24,607 nucleotides of DNA from Priapulus caudatus. Its lineage: Eukaryota; Priapulida; Priapulimorpha; Priapulimorphida; Priapulidae. The notes under the pieces were generated by a model. It searched no databases and was not told where the DNA came from. It was given only the letters and a program-made list of their open reading frames with translations. Below are positions 11,221-20,675 of this stretch, piece after piece (the stretch's first letter is position 1; each line of letters starts with the position of its first letter). Location: NCBI RefSeq assembly GCF_000485595.1, contig NW_014577496.1, positions 87,626-112,232 of the forward strand, read 5' to 3'. Made by a program: the position numbers and the translations under genes.

Positions 11221-11433
11221 AAACATTGTACCGCTGTCGATTCCTCATATGTGTACGGAAGCATTCGAGTTGAACGGCTACAACATCCCAGCTGGGACAA
11301 GGGTGTTGGGCAACTTGACAGCTATCATGATGGACCCTGCGTACTTCCCTGACCCAGAGAGGTTTAACCCAGAAAGGTTCATAGACAAGGGTGGCAGTTT
11401 AGTGAAGAACAGCATTAATTCCCTTCTCGATCG
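11221..11433 (+). CDS. P450 exon 6: PERF region to heme loop
   Basis: Acceptor TTTTCTAG ends at 11220. It encodes NIVPLSIPHMCTEAFELNGY, then NIPAGTRVLGNLTAIMMDP, then FPDPERFNPERFIDKGG, containing the PERF meander motif. One extra T near 11418 shifts the final codons, which otherwise read IPFSIG, the first half of the heme-binding signature FxxGxRxCxG. Donor TCG|GTACGT. Confidence 0.9.
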
Positions 11434-11552
11434 GTACGTATCTAACTGACAATTAAACAGATAATATCGAGTAATTAAATGCACGAGTAAAATCAAAATG
11501 ATTCCATATTTCTCTTGGTAAATAAATGTTTACCATGATGAGAGATCAGCTA

Positions 11553-11996
11553 TTAGTGCATGACGTGATAAATCGCTGCAATCTCATTGATAACGCAGGA
11601 GGCCACTATTGAAGCGATAGTGCCCGCCTGACGGAGGCGGCAATATGCTTGCGCGACGCCATTGTTATTATAACGCATTGTGTTTTGCGTCACGAATTCT
11701 GCGTCTGGGGGGGGGGCGACGCAAGAGTAATTTCGAACGGCGGTTGTGTTTGTGTCGAACGTTTTGTTTACATCGAATGCACGCAAATTAGGGAGTATAA
11801 AAAGGTATATAAGCATGAAAAGTAGGATTGCATAGTCATGTGATGCACTAAAAACATTAATGCTGCTGTTGGGGCACTATGCTCTCATAAGTTGCTGAGG
11901 GAAGGAATAGTGCCGCAGCGCGGTAGCGAGGGCACTATTCCTCCCTCAGCAACACTATGAGAGCATAGTGCCCCAACAGCAGCGCATTAATATATA
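11553..11996. mobile_element. Composite foldback insertion in P450 intron
   Basis: Compared with the uninserted introns at 14600-14734 and 5410-5551, extra sequence enters after GATCAGCTA and ends before ATATTGCTTAC. The left part starts TTAGTGCAT, and its reverse complement ATGCACTAA is found at 11843-11851, so 11553-11851 looks like a terminal-inverted-repeat unit. The right part, 11856-11991, is a separate long hairpin. A TATAAAAAGG-like string sits near 11797, and a G9 run near 11708. No transposase is encoded, so it would be non-autonomous. The superfamily is not assigned. Confidence 0.65.
11856..11991. repeat. Long near-perfect hairpin
   Basis: Arms 11856-11914 and 11931-11991 pair along nearly 60 bases with only three small bulges. 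They are closed by a 16-base GC-rich loop (11915-11930). Each arm contains TTGGGGCACTATGCTCTCAT or its complement. The outer ends share ATTAATG. Confidence 0.9.
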
Positions 11997-12014
11997 ATAT
12001 TGCTTACATTTCAG

Positions 12015-12190
12015 GCCGGCGCGTATGCCTAGGAGAAAACCTGGCAAAGGTTGAACTCTTTCTGTTCTTCACAAGCATTCTGCAGAACTTTGAATTGAAG
12101 CTACCCGAGGGCGAAAACCCATCCTTTGAAGGAATATTTGGCATCACATACGGACCTAAAGAGTATAAACTAAATTTTATTCCAAGATAA
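12015..12190 (+). CDS. P450 exon 7 (last): heme cysteine and C-terminus
   Basis: Acceptor ACATTTCAG ends at 12014. The split codon completes Gly, then RRVCLGENLAKVELFLFFTS with the axial cysteine, LKLPEGENPSFEGIFGITYG, and C-terminal YKLNFIPR before TAA. No frameshift. The short C-terminal tail is typical of CYP2-clan enzymes. Confidence 0.93.
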
Positions 12191-12276
12191 GCAAGCTATG
12201 CTTCAAGTGTTTTCAGGAAGTTGAGAACGTGGAATAGATGGAAAATTAGTTAATACAATATAATATAAATACGATC

Positions 12277-12290
12277 AATAAATAAATAAA
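12277..12290 (+). terminator. Overlapping AATAAA polyadenylation signals
   Basis: AATAAATAAATAAA gives three overlapping hexamers about 90 bases after the P450 stop codon, a normal 3' UTR distance. Confidence 0.5.
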
Positions 12291-13601
12291 TATATATTGA
12301 TATATTATTATCGTTATTATATTAATAACAAAAATATAGGAAATGCACAACATAGATAGGAAGGAAAAGAGTACACTGCGCGTGCACCCACGCACATAAT
12401 ACACCGGCGCGCACGCACCCAACACACAAGAGTTAGAGTCACGAAGGCACGCAAGCAGGCACGCGCACACATTTTTACCCGACGACGTATACTTTTGTCT
12501 ATACCGCATTAACGTAAAAATGTTGCATGCATAAATCCTTTCAGCTGTGTGTTCTCTCGACCAGAGATAACTTTCCGCAACTATCTTATAACACGTGTCC
12601 AGGCACGGGACCGCAGCCGTCAAGCTAACAAACACACATGTGACATACAGACACGTGACCACTATTAAATCACTACCGGTTCATTACCCTGTTAGGTTAG
12701 AGAGGTGACGCGTCATCGGCCGACCAATCGGAGGGCCCGCAGCTCGTGCACTAAAGCTGACGCGACGTTTTGTGGTTGCATTATTTAGGCTGGCTATCGT
12801 GTGTGGCAATGACATACACATTGAGATGGGTGGATGGTTACTGGTAATTTAAAACGAATTCTTTCAATGTATGGCTCCCATTGGACGGACTGCGCGACTG
12901 TTTTTCAGGCTCAAATGTGGTGTCGATTAGTAAATTCGCGATATTTTTTTAAAACGCCGGACAACATATGTCATAACTCTAATGGTGCACAGCTGAAGTA
13001 CATGGCTACCTAGCTTTAATATTGCCACTTGGCCGAAAACGGTCGAAATACTATTTTTCAGCTCCTGAAATTCAATTCTTAAGTATAGGATCCTATGGAG
13101 GATTTAATAGTGGTCTGTTCTCACACAGGAATGATCTGAGCGGAATATAGATGGCAGCACAAGCAGACACATAGTTAAAATGGGTTGTGATTGGTTGTGA
13201 CGGATTTTACCACCGATAATATCATTAATATATGATATTATATCAGCGCATATAAATCAACCTCACGTTGATTTATATGCTCTGATTATATATAAGGTGG
13301 TGAACAACAGTCGAGGGCGTCCATAGGCGACAGGCCTGAATAAGCATCGAACATAAATGAATTAAAAATACTCACACTGTTACTGCGTTTACACAACATA
13401 CACTTTATTCATGTTAAAAAACTACAGATTCATGCTCTATGCTCCGCTCGAAACCTTTGCCAGCTCTATGATGCGAATTTCTGCAAAGTTGTCTGAACAC
13501 ATTTCAAACACAAAAATGACCAACCGGTCGCTGTGGCTACGCCACCTGACGGAATGTCACGAATACACAACAAGACCAATTTTACTTCTAATGCTTTCTA
13601 G
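12291..13601. other. P450 3' flank and unassigned sequence
   Basis: About 12215-12535 still aligns in patches with the 3' flank in the B blocks (shared TTGAGAACGTGGAATAGA, CACACA-rich and TTTTTACCC strings), so the two P450 loci are paralogous beyond the coding end. About 12660-13200 is unique, with no gene recognised. The 138-codon minus-strand frame at 12246-12662 lies in this low-complexity flank and matches nothing. Confidence 0.5.
13208..13303. mobile_element. Small inverted-repeat (hairpin) element, ~96 bp
   Basis: The core is a perfect 14-base stem, GCATATAAATCAAC (13248-13261) with its complement at 13267-13280, separated by CTCAC. Pairing continues imperfectly outward through ATATCAG/CTGATTATAT to ACCACC/GGTGGT at the ends. 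Size and structure fit a miniature inverted-repeat element. The target-site duplication is not clear. Confidence 0.55.
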
Positions 13602-14119
13602 ACGTCCACGAGGCATCTAACCTGCGTGCATAATGCAAATTATTTCACTCTAGTGCCCAATTTCGGCGAAGAAAATGCAAAAATGCTTTTCTAGAGACGA
13701 AATAGTGCAACGGTGAACAATTTGCGGAGACTTACTGTTGTATGGCTCCCTATAATAATGAAAAATAATATATATATATATATTGTGGAAATATAGAAAT
13801 AAATTGTTATATATTCCAAATAGAGAACAACATAAGAGTTTAAGGATGCTGTGAATATCCGAGTTAGTATGACGGGTCAATTTCAAGCAGTATTATATAT
13901 ATATATATATATATTCTAAGCACATATCTGTGTTTGAGTGCTGGATCTCCTCCTTACTGCAAGTCCGATAACACAATCATACGTGGCAGGGACACTAGGC
14001 AGTGCACTTCAATTCTTTTTGTTCTTGCATGGAAATAAATGAGGACAAGAATGGGAAATCGCTGGTAAATGCTATTCAATAGTCACGGATTCAAGATGGC
14101 GTCTCCCGCTGCTGTCTGC

Positions 14120-14428
14120 TCATCTAATCCTCTGCAGAATACATCCTAAGCAATAATGTGAACAGCATTTGACTTTCTGCGCCGTTATTCCCATGTTGGC
14201 CTCATTACGAGAGCCACGTAAGAATAGCGGAACACTGTCCTTCTCCACCCTACGAGGTTCCTTTCTTCTTAACGTTGGCGTCCAATCCTCGCGGCTCCAC
14301 TCCGGATATTCTTCAGGTATCTCCATCAGCGGTTTCCCGTCTGTTTCCGGGAAGAAGAGGAATCCGATGGAGGCAAGGATCGCCGATCCACCGAACAGGA
14401 GAGGCTGTAGTGCCGGCATACTCTTTTG
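14120..14428 (-). CDS. SLC22-like (organic ion transporter) last exon, orphan
   Basis: Reading the minus strand, an acceptor (TTGTTATCACAG) opens a 102-codon frame ending in TGA at 14120. It starts QKSMPALQPLLFGGSAIL and runs ASIGFLFFPETDGKPLMEIP, then a charged tail with EEYPEWSRED and RRKEPRRVEKD. The last transmembrane helix followed by PET.GKPL.E is characteristic of the C-terminus of SLC22 organic cation/anion/carnitine transporters in the major facilitator superfamily. No upstream SLC22 exon lies to the right, where the P450 remnant begins within 170 bp. The exon is thus cut off from the rest of its gene. It could instead be the end of a gene disrupted by misassembly. No substrate can be inferred. 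Confidence 0.68.
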   Translation of the reverse strand, partial: QKSMPALQPLLFGGSAILASIGFLFFPETDGKPLMEIPEEYPEWSREDWTPTLRRKEPRRVEKDSVPLFLRGSRNEANMGITAQKVKCCSHYCLGCILQRIR

Positions 14429-14571
14429 CTGTGATAACAACACCGAACATCGGTCGCCTTTTCAGCCATGGAATTACTAATGGAAAAATCTCTTTGATTT
14501 TTTTAATGAAATTTTAACTAAATCGACATGGCAATGGCAGCTATTGATGTTGCTTGTCTAGCAGAACCCAG

Positions 14572-14599
14572 CATTAAGCAGCAATTCCCTTCTCGATCG
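14572..14599 (+). pseudogene. P450 remnant: end of heme-region exon (copy B2)
   Basis: GCAATTCCCTTCTCGATCG before GTACGT encodes AAIPFSIG with an intact donor. An in-frame stop lies just upstream (TAA near 14576), and the PERF part of the exon is missing. The truncation point therefore falls here, as in copy B1. Confidence 0.55.
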
Positions 14600-14734
14600 G
14601 TACGTATCTAACTGATAATTAAACAGATAATATCGAGTAATTAAATGCACGAGTAAAATAAAAATGATTCCACATTTCTCTGGTAAATAATGGTTACCAT
14701 GATGAGAGATCAGCTAATATTGCTTACATTTCAG

Positions 14735-14910
14735 GTCGGCGCGTATGCTTAGGAGAAATCCTGGCAAAGGTGGAACTCTTTCTGTTCTTCACAAGCATTC
14801 TGCAGAACTTTGAATTGAAGCTACCTGAGGGAGAAAACCCATCCTTTGAAGGAATATTTGGCCTCACATACTGCCCTAAGAAGTATAAACTCAATTTTAT
14901 TCCGAGATAA
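14735..14910 (+). pseudogene. P450 last exon, open frame (copy B2)
   Basis: Acceptor ACATTTCAG ends at 14734. It reads RRVCLGEILAKVELFLFFTS, LKLPEGENPSFEGIFGLTYC, then YKLNFIPR and TAA. It is intact and differs from the full gene's last exon at a few codons (NL to IL, I to L, G to C, E to K). It lacks the rest of a P450 upstream, so it is a fragment despite its open frame. Confidence 0.8.
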
Positions 14911-16005
14911 GAAAGAAAGATATCTTTGAGGGGTTAATGGTGGATTGAGAACGTGGAATAGAAGGGTAAATAATGAAGGGTATATAAATTATAGATATGA
15001 TAGATAGAGGAGTCAGCGATACATGCGCGTAGGGACACAAGCACTGTCGCACGCAGACACGCACGCAAGCATGCCCCCCCCCCACACACACACTTTGTTT
15101 TTACCCTAATGATGTTATACTTGTATTAATGCTGCATTAACCTAAAATGTCTGTACAGAAATCTTTTGAGCTGTGTGACTAATTATAAATCTGTAATTGA
15201 ATAATATCATTCATTACCTAATATATTTTATTACAAACTGTCTCAATTAGGCATAAACACAGAAAAATGTCTCAAAAAAATCTTGCTGATCTTGACTTTC
15301 TTCAACCTTACTTACTTTAACCCTTCTATGTAGGAAACCTCTCATCAATTCATTTACGTACCACACATAACAGATTACAGGCTCAAAATACAAACATGCT
15401 ATGTGGTTATATTAGAGGATTTTTTTTACAACAGTTCTTTACAGTTTATGGCTTGTCCGTTTACACATACATCTGTCAACGAGTAAATCAATATATATAT
15501 ATACAATTATATATATATAAACAATTTGCTATAATTATTATCTGTAATTACAAACGCATGGTCATATCTTATCAGAAATTAATTTATTCTGTATGACTTT
15601 GGTTAACATTCTTAGTGTTAGTGATTGCTATCAGTGTTCGTAACGATATTAATATAAATATTCTATAGCGCATCAATTCTTATTAGATTATCTACAAAAT
15701 AAACATACACTTATTCACTCTTTATTATAAATGGTTGGTTGAGATACGCGTCCACTTGAAATAGAATATAAATCTCCCCAGTGTCTCGCTCCATGAGTAC
15801 TCGGCAAGGCCAAAGATATGACTCAGTTCCATATGTAGTTGAGATGTATTGAGAATACATTGCGATTACTAGGCCAGCAAAAAGTTACGACTGTTAAAAT
15901 TTTGTAAGAATAACTGCAATAATTCTTGTATGTATACATGCACGGCAATGTGCGCAGAAAAAAAAGTAAAAGTGAAAGACATATTGTAGTACATATAGAA
16001 ACTAT

Positions 16006-17238
16006 GCCGAATTGGCAATATTTCCTGTATATAGTGCATGCAAATAAAGTTCAGTCGGCAGAGGGCGCTGCGATACTGAATTCTTACACTATGTACTTAT
16101 CAATTTTTAACTTAAGGAACATTTCACTTTTGTGTAATAACACGTACAATAACACACTAATACAGCATTCGCGAATATCTGTGCACTCTGATTTACAATA
16201 CGACAGCAGAGGGTCGAACAATTTACATCTGCTACATTTGCTGTATTTATTAAGTAGGACAACTACAAGTAATCTTTATTTAAAGTCGGTATGTTTACAA
16301 CATGAGAAACATAAGCTATGGTGAGCTTTTAAGACCGGCCAACTAACATAAGTAGACCAATAATTAAAACAGTTCGTAACAAGTATTTAACAAGTAAAAA
16401 TAAGAGACTCTGGTTAAGACTTTTGCATTCATGTCATGTTTCATTCATTCATTTCATGTTACAGTAATTAGTCACGCACTACATTAAAACATAGATTGCT
16501 TAGAAAATAATTCACCTCTTAATTAATCACCTCTTAATTAATTCACCTCTTAATTAATCACATGCACGCATTCTTAGGAAGCGCCCTAGTTAAACCGGGG
16601 GGGGAGGGGCGACGTTGACTATAGAAGTAGCCACTTGTTTAATCATAAACAGCTGATGTATTAGGGCGCCGCACTATTTTTTGCAGACTACTATTTTTGT
16701 TTCATCTGCTATATAAATTGATGTGTAACATAATATTATGATTCATATGCTACAGTGCGAATAGTGATAAACTTCTATTATCGTTATAATAATATTTTAT
16801 AAAAGGCTAGGGAAATTAAAACGACAAGTAGTTTGTCCGAATTACTTTTTTTCATAATATATCGATTGTCGGTGCTTCGGTCGCACCGTAACAAAACGCA
16901 GAAATTTCATCATTGCTTGTAATGTTACCGTTGGTCGTCGTATAGATACGTTCATCTAATGTCGTTTACGTTTTTATACTGGGATTAGAGTTGACGGATA
17001 ATCGAGTAACGTATTGTCAACTCGTTCGAAGACATTAACAGCCTTCTATAGGCTAGTGTTTCGTAAAAGTCATGATTTGACTATCAATAATCGTCATTTC
17101 ATCATGTGAAAGGTAGCAGAAATATCTTTGTTTTATTTCACTGCCAGCGGCAGTTGATTTGTGGTCTGCTGATGGCGCTACATGTGTGCTGTCGTTTAAC
17201 CTCATCAGAGAGCCATCTAATATAATACAGTTTACGTT
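16006..17238. other. Intergenic sequence upstream of ULK
   Basis: AT-rich. No protein or RNA gene recognised. The 132-codon frame at 15926-16324 spans the duplication edge and matches nothing. A small minisatellite is at 16511-16561 and a G8 run near 16599. The final few hundred bases are presumed promoter and 5' leader of the kinase gene, without an obvious TATA box. Confidence 0.45.
16511..16561. repeat. Minisatellite, CACCTCTTAATTAAT unit
   Basis: Three tandem copies of a 15-17 bp unit containing the palindrome TTAATTAA. Confidence 0.9.
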
Positions 17239-17328
17239 ATGGAGGTAGTTGGTGAGTACGAGTACAGCAAGAAAGATCTAATAGGACATGGAGCGTTCGC
17301 TGTGGTGTTCAGAGGAAAGTGCAGAAAG
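17239..17328 (+). CDS. ULK1/2: ULK exon 1 (residues 1-30)
   Basis: [18 protein letters not shown] followed by [12 protein letters not shown]: the first beta strands and the glycine-rich ATP loop. Donor AAAG|GTAAGG, phase 0. Confidence 0.95.
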
Positions 17329-20300
17329 GTAAGGATAATTTTCTCATTGTAATTTGTAAATTAAAGTGCTATAATAATAGTGTGTTTATTTGTGAAAATA
17401 TCTCCAAGTATTAACATTAACAACTACGTGCTGTTAATACCAATCACGTATATATGTACAGTTTGCTTGCATTGTCATTGTGCTTGAGATAATTTTTGTT
17501 GATAATCATATTAATAGTATTAGTAGTTAGTACTAGTACTATTACTGTTATTATTGCCATATTGTTATTGTTCACGCTACTGAAACATGACCGTGGTCCT
17601 GCGTTACACTGTCACTAACACTATTGTCAAATTATTAACAATTTTCAAAATAATGAGTTAGTTACAAACCTAGTTCCATTAAACTTACGTAGGCAGTTAT
17701 TCGGCATTAATTTATGTTTAGCCACATGTTACGTTAACGTTAGCCAACTATGGTATTTATTACCTAAAACTAATAGTGCACGATTTGTTGTTATTTAATA
17801 GGTGCCGAACCAACCTGTCGCTATCAAGAGCATTACAAAGAAGAACCTGTCAAAATCCCAGAACCTTCTGGGAAAAGAGATCAAGATCCTAAAGGTGTGT
17901 TTGTAGTGGGATATTGTCGGATCCGATGTACAAGTTGTAATGTCAGTCTGTCAACACATACCTTGCATTTTGGCACCGTGACATTCTAGCGATTTCATAT
18001 CCCTATCTTGTGTACCATACCTCTATCATCACTGATGTATAAACAAGAAACAGTTGAAATTAGTCAATTTTAATGTATCTAGGCACTTTCGGTCAATATT
18101 TAACAGGGAGACAGTGTGCTTTTAGTGAAACCCTTTCAATTATATCATATGTAACTAATCGTGCCACATGGTTTTTGATGAATAGCTAGAATTGTTGGCA
18201 AGGATGTTGTTGGTTGTAAATTTCAGTACCGGTACTACTGTGTACTGACCAAGAAACTCGGTCAATCTTCTAGCTGAAGTGTATGTATGTATGTATATTG
18301 AAATATTCATACATGTAAACAGGGGTAGAAATTAACTTTTAAACATGGGAGTCCATTCATGGGAGTCCAACGGACTCCCTACCCTCAAAAAGAGGGAGTC
18401 CGCAATCTGAAGTTCAAAATTAAAGATATTTTACAATAACGCATGTGCTTATTTTTAAGATTCATGCGGTTGCACGTCTGCCAAATTTTCTTCAGACATT
18501 AGCTGAAAATATATGGTAATTCTGTGAGGCTGTGCTCTGGAACGAACTAGTTAGTTAGGCAGAATTTTCAGGGAGTCACACCGACTCCTACACATGTCAA
18601 ATCAGGGAGTATTTGACTCCGGACTCCCGTTAATTTCGCACCCTGTGTAAATCACAAATGACTTGTTTTCATAAAACGTATCTCTCAATGTTATGGTGCA
18701 AGGTAATCAAGTTAATGTAGTTACTTACTGTTTGTGTGTTTGTTTGTTCTGTAACTATTCATCATGTGATGTAAATTGTAAGTACTCACACATACAGTCC
18801 AGCCTAAAATCAGTGAACAACTTTGCCAGTCTTTGTCACTAAATATCTATCGTATATTTGTTTAAGTTAATACTAAATCTGCTTCTCTTTGTTCCCTTTT
18901 TTCAGGAGTTGACAGAGCTACATCATGAAAATGTTGTGGCATTGTTCGACTGCAAGGTATGTACCCTAGATATTGCCACTTTCAGTGGTCATTCATGATA
19001 TTAATGACAATTATGTTTGACATCCACTGTAGAACTTTATTGCTATGTATATCGCGTTAGACACACAAGTATATATGCAGCAAGGTACATTCATCACTTA
19101 GCTTCCACTGCTACATATATACACCAGGGCAATTGCCTATTCTTTCATTTCCTTCTAAAACGTCACCAAGATGTTCTGTTCTTTGCAAATCTTCCAGAGA
19201 TGTGCTATATATTGTTCAGTTCTTGTCCCCTTGTCTTTGTCCAACCTTTTGTCTTTGTCCAGTGATTTGGAGTATATTGGTAAGCGGAGGTACACGGATC
19301 AATGCATAATGAAGGGCCCAGCTGGGGGCATTGTAGCTCTAGTTACTAGTACTATAGCCCACGTACAGTTGCCTCAGGCCTGCGGCAACTGTACGCGGGC
19401 TATAGTACTAGAGCTAGGGGTATTGTGGCCAGTTTGGCACGTGTCAAGCATGTGATAGACTAACACTGAGTTTGGCTGGCTAGTTGTCCACGGATTGCCT
19501 TTCTTTGTGTGTTCACCACACTTAATGATATATGCAGCCCCATTGGGAGGATGTTATGTCCGAGGTCAATACAGAGGCATGCGTCAGATTGGAAGCAGAT
19601 ATGAAATTGGTTTAATACAGATCAACGCGGACTATAACACTCCAAAATTTGTAGTAAATATTTGACTAAATGTGTCTTACGTGAGTGAAATTAGAAGTGG
19701 ACATGTTTACAGGTTACTATTGCAAATGTTAGCAGACTACCGATATATTCCCCTGGGGTACTTATTGGAAACTGCTTTACTACTAACTGCATTCGCAGCA
19801 TGTTCTAAAAACCTTGACCCACTGATCTCACATACATGTAGCATATCTGACTTGCCACGCTTGGCTGGACATGCCTATCAACATGCCCGCGGCACACGCG
19901 TGCATTAGTGAAATGAGAATTAAAATTTAAAATCCCGCAATTTCAACGATCAGTGGGTAAATGGGAATGAAGGAGAAAATGTTATTATCAATAATCGATT
20001 GTTGGTTATTGGCTCGGCTGATATTAGATAGCACGTGATTGCTCACATGTAAAAATACATTATCTCGTTTTGTCATATCCACGTTGTTGTTTGATTATCG
20101 TTATCAAACCCGGATCAGAGAAAGAAACTCTTTTAAACTACGTTATATCTTATATAAATTCTTTCTTTTTTTAAACATCATCGGTATAGAGCATATTAGC
20201 AGGCGGATACGTGTTCTGATCAGCTGTTACGGTTAAAACCTGAAAAAAAACTAAATTTGCACGCTTGCACTTGGATGCCAACAAAGATCTGCAACAGCCC

Positions 20301-20636
20301 ATGAACAAGTGCTCTTGCAGCTTGCTCGGCAACCCTGTGTTTCCCTCACCTGTGTGCCCGTCCGTGTGTGTGTGTGGGGGGGGGGGGGGTTCGCCAGGTG
20401 ACTGGTTTCCACTGCTCGAGCTCTTTGTTCAGATTTTGCCCAGTAACAAGTTGATGTATCTCTTGCGAAAGAGAGAGAGAGCGGGGGGGGGGGGAGAGAG
20501 AGAGAGAGAGAGGGGGGGGGGGGGAGAGAAAGCAAGAGAGAGAGGGAAGAGAGAGAGAGAGGGGGAGTGAGAGAGAGCGAGAAAGAGAGAGAGAGCGAGA
20601 GAGGGGTCCGGGGGGAGAAAGGGATAAAGAGTACAT

Positions 20637-20675
<39 letters not shown>

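Larger units (their letters stand above)
11434..12014 (+). other. Last P450 intron carrying a 444-bp insertion
   Basis: This intron is 581 bp. The equivalent introns in the B blocks are about 135-142 bp and otherwise align along their length. The length excess is one block at 11553-11996, described separately. Confidence 0.8.
8494..12190 (+). pseudogene. CYP2-clan cytochrome P450, seven exons, multiple frameshifts
   Basis: Heme-thiolate monooxygenase, expected on the ER membrane; the substrate cannot be told. Exons total about 1477 nt (~492 codons), the usual CYP2 length. In order: N-terminal anchor helix, PPGP hinge, DYGD-containing region, I-helix AGSETT, K-helix EIQR (ExxR), FNPERF, and heme ligand loop PFSIG|RRVCLG split by the last intron. 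All inferred introns are GT...AG. The start ATG has A at -3 and G at +4. However, at least ten one-base shifts are needed to read it through, near 8600, 8733, 8781, 8803, 9050, 9798, 9980 (a six-A run), 10870, 10988, 11040 and 11418. Intact splice sites and motifs with only single-base indels fit consensus errors as well as a young pseudogene. A related truncated P450 end lies in each B block. Family is confident, subfamily is not. Confidence 0.85.
13602..16005. repeat. Duplicated block, copy B2 (2404 bp)
   Basis: Counterpart of 4401-6879, same orientation, about 9.2 kb away. Both the SLC22-like exon and the P450 last exon are open here. Past 16005 the two copies diverge abruptly. About 14911-16005 is AT-rich non-coding flank with (TA)n and poly-C/(CA)n tracts. 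Confidence 0.9.

Noticed and set aside
12246-12662. 138-codon minus-strand open frame, hydrophobic C-terminus
   Set aside because: It lies in the low-complexity P450 3' flank, which aligns in patches to non-coding flank in the B blocks, where the frame is not kept.
15926-16324. 132-codon open frame
   Set aside because: It straddles the end of the duplicated block, and the equivalent start in copy B1 leads nowhere. No recognisable motif.
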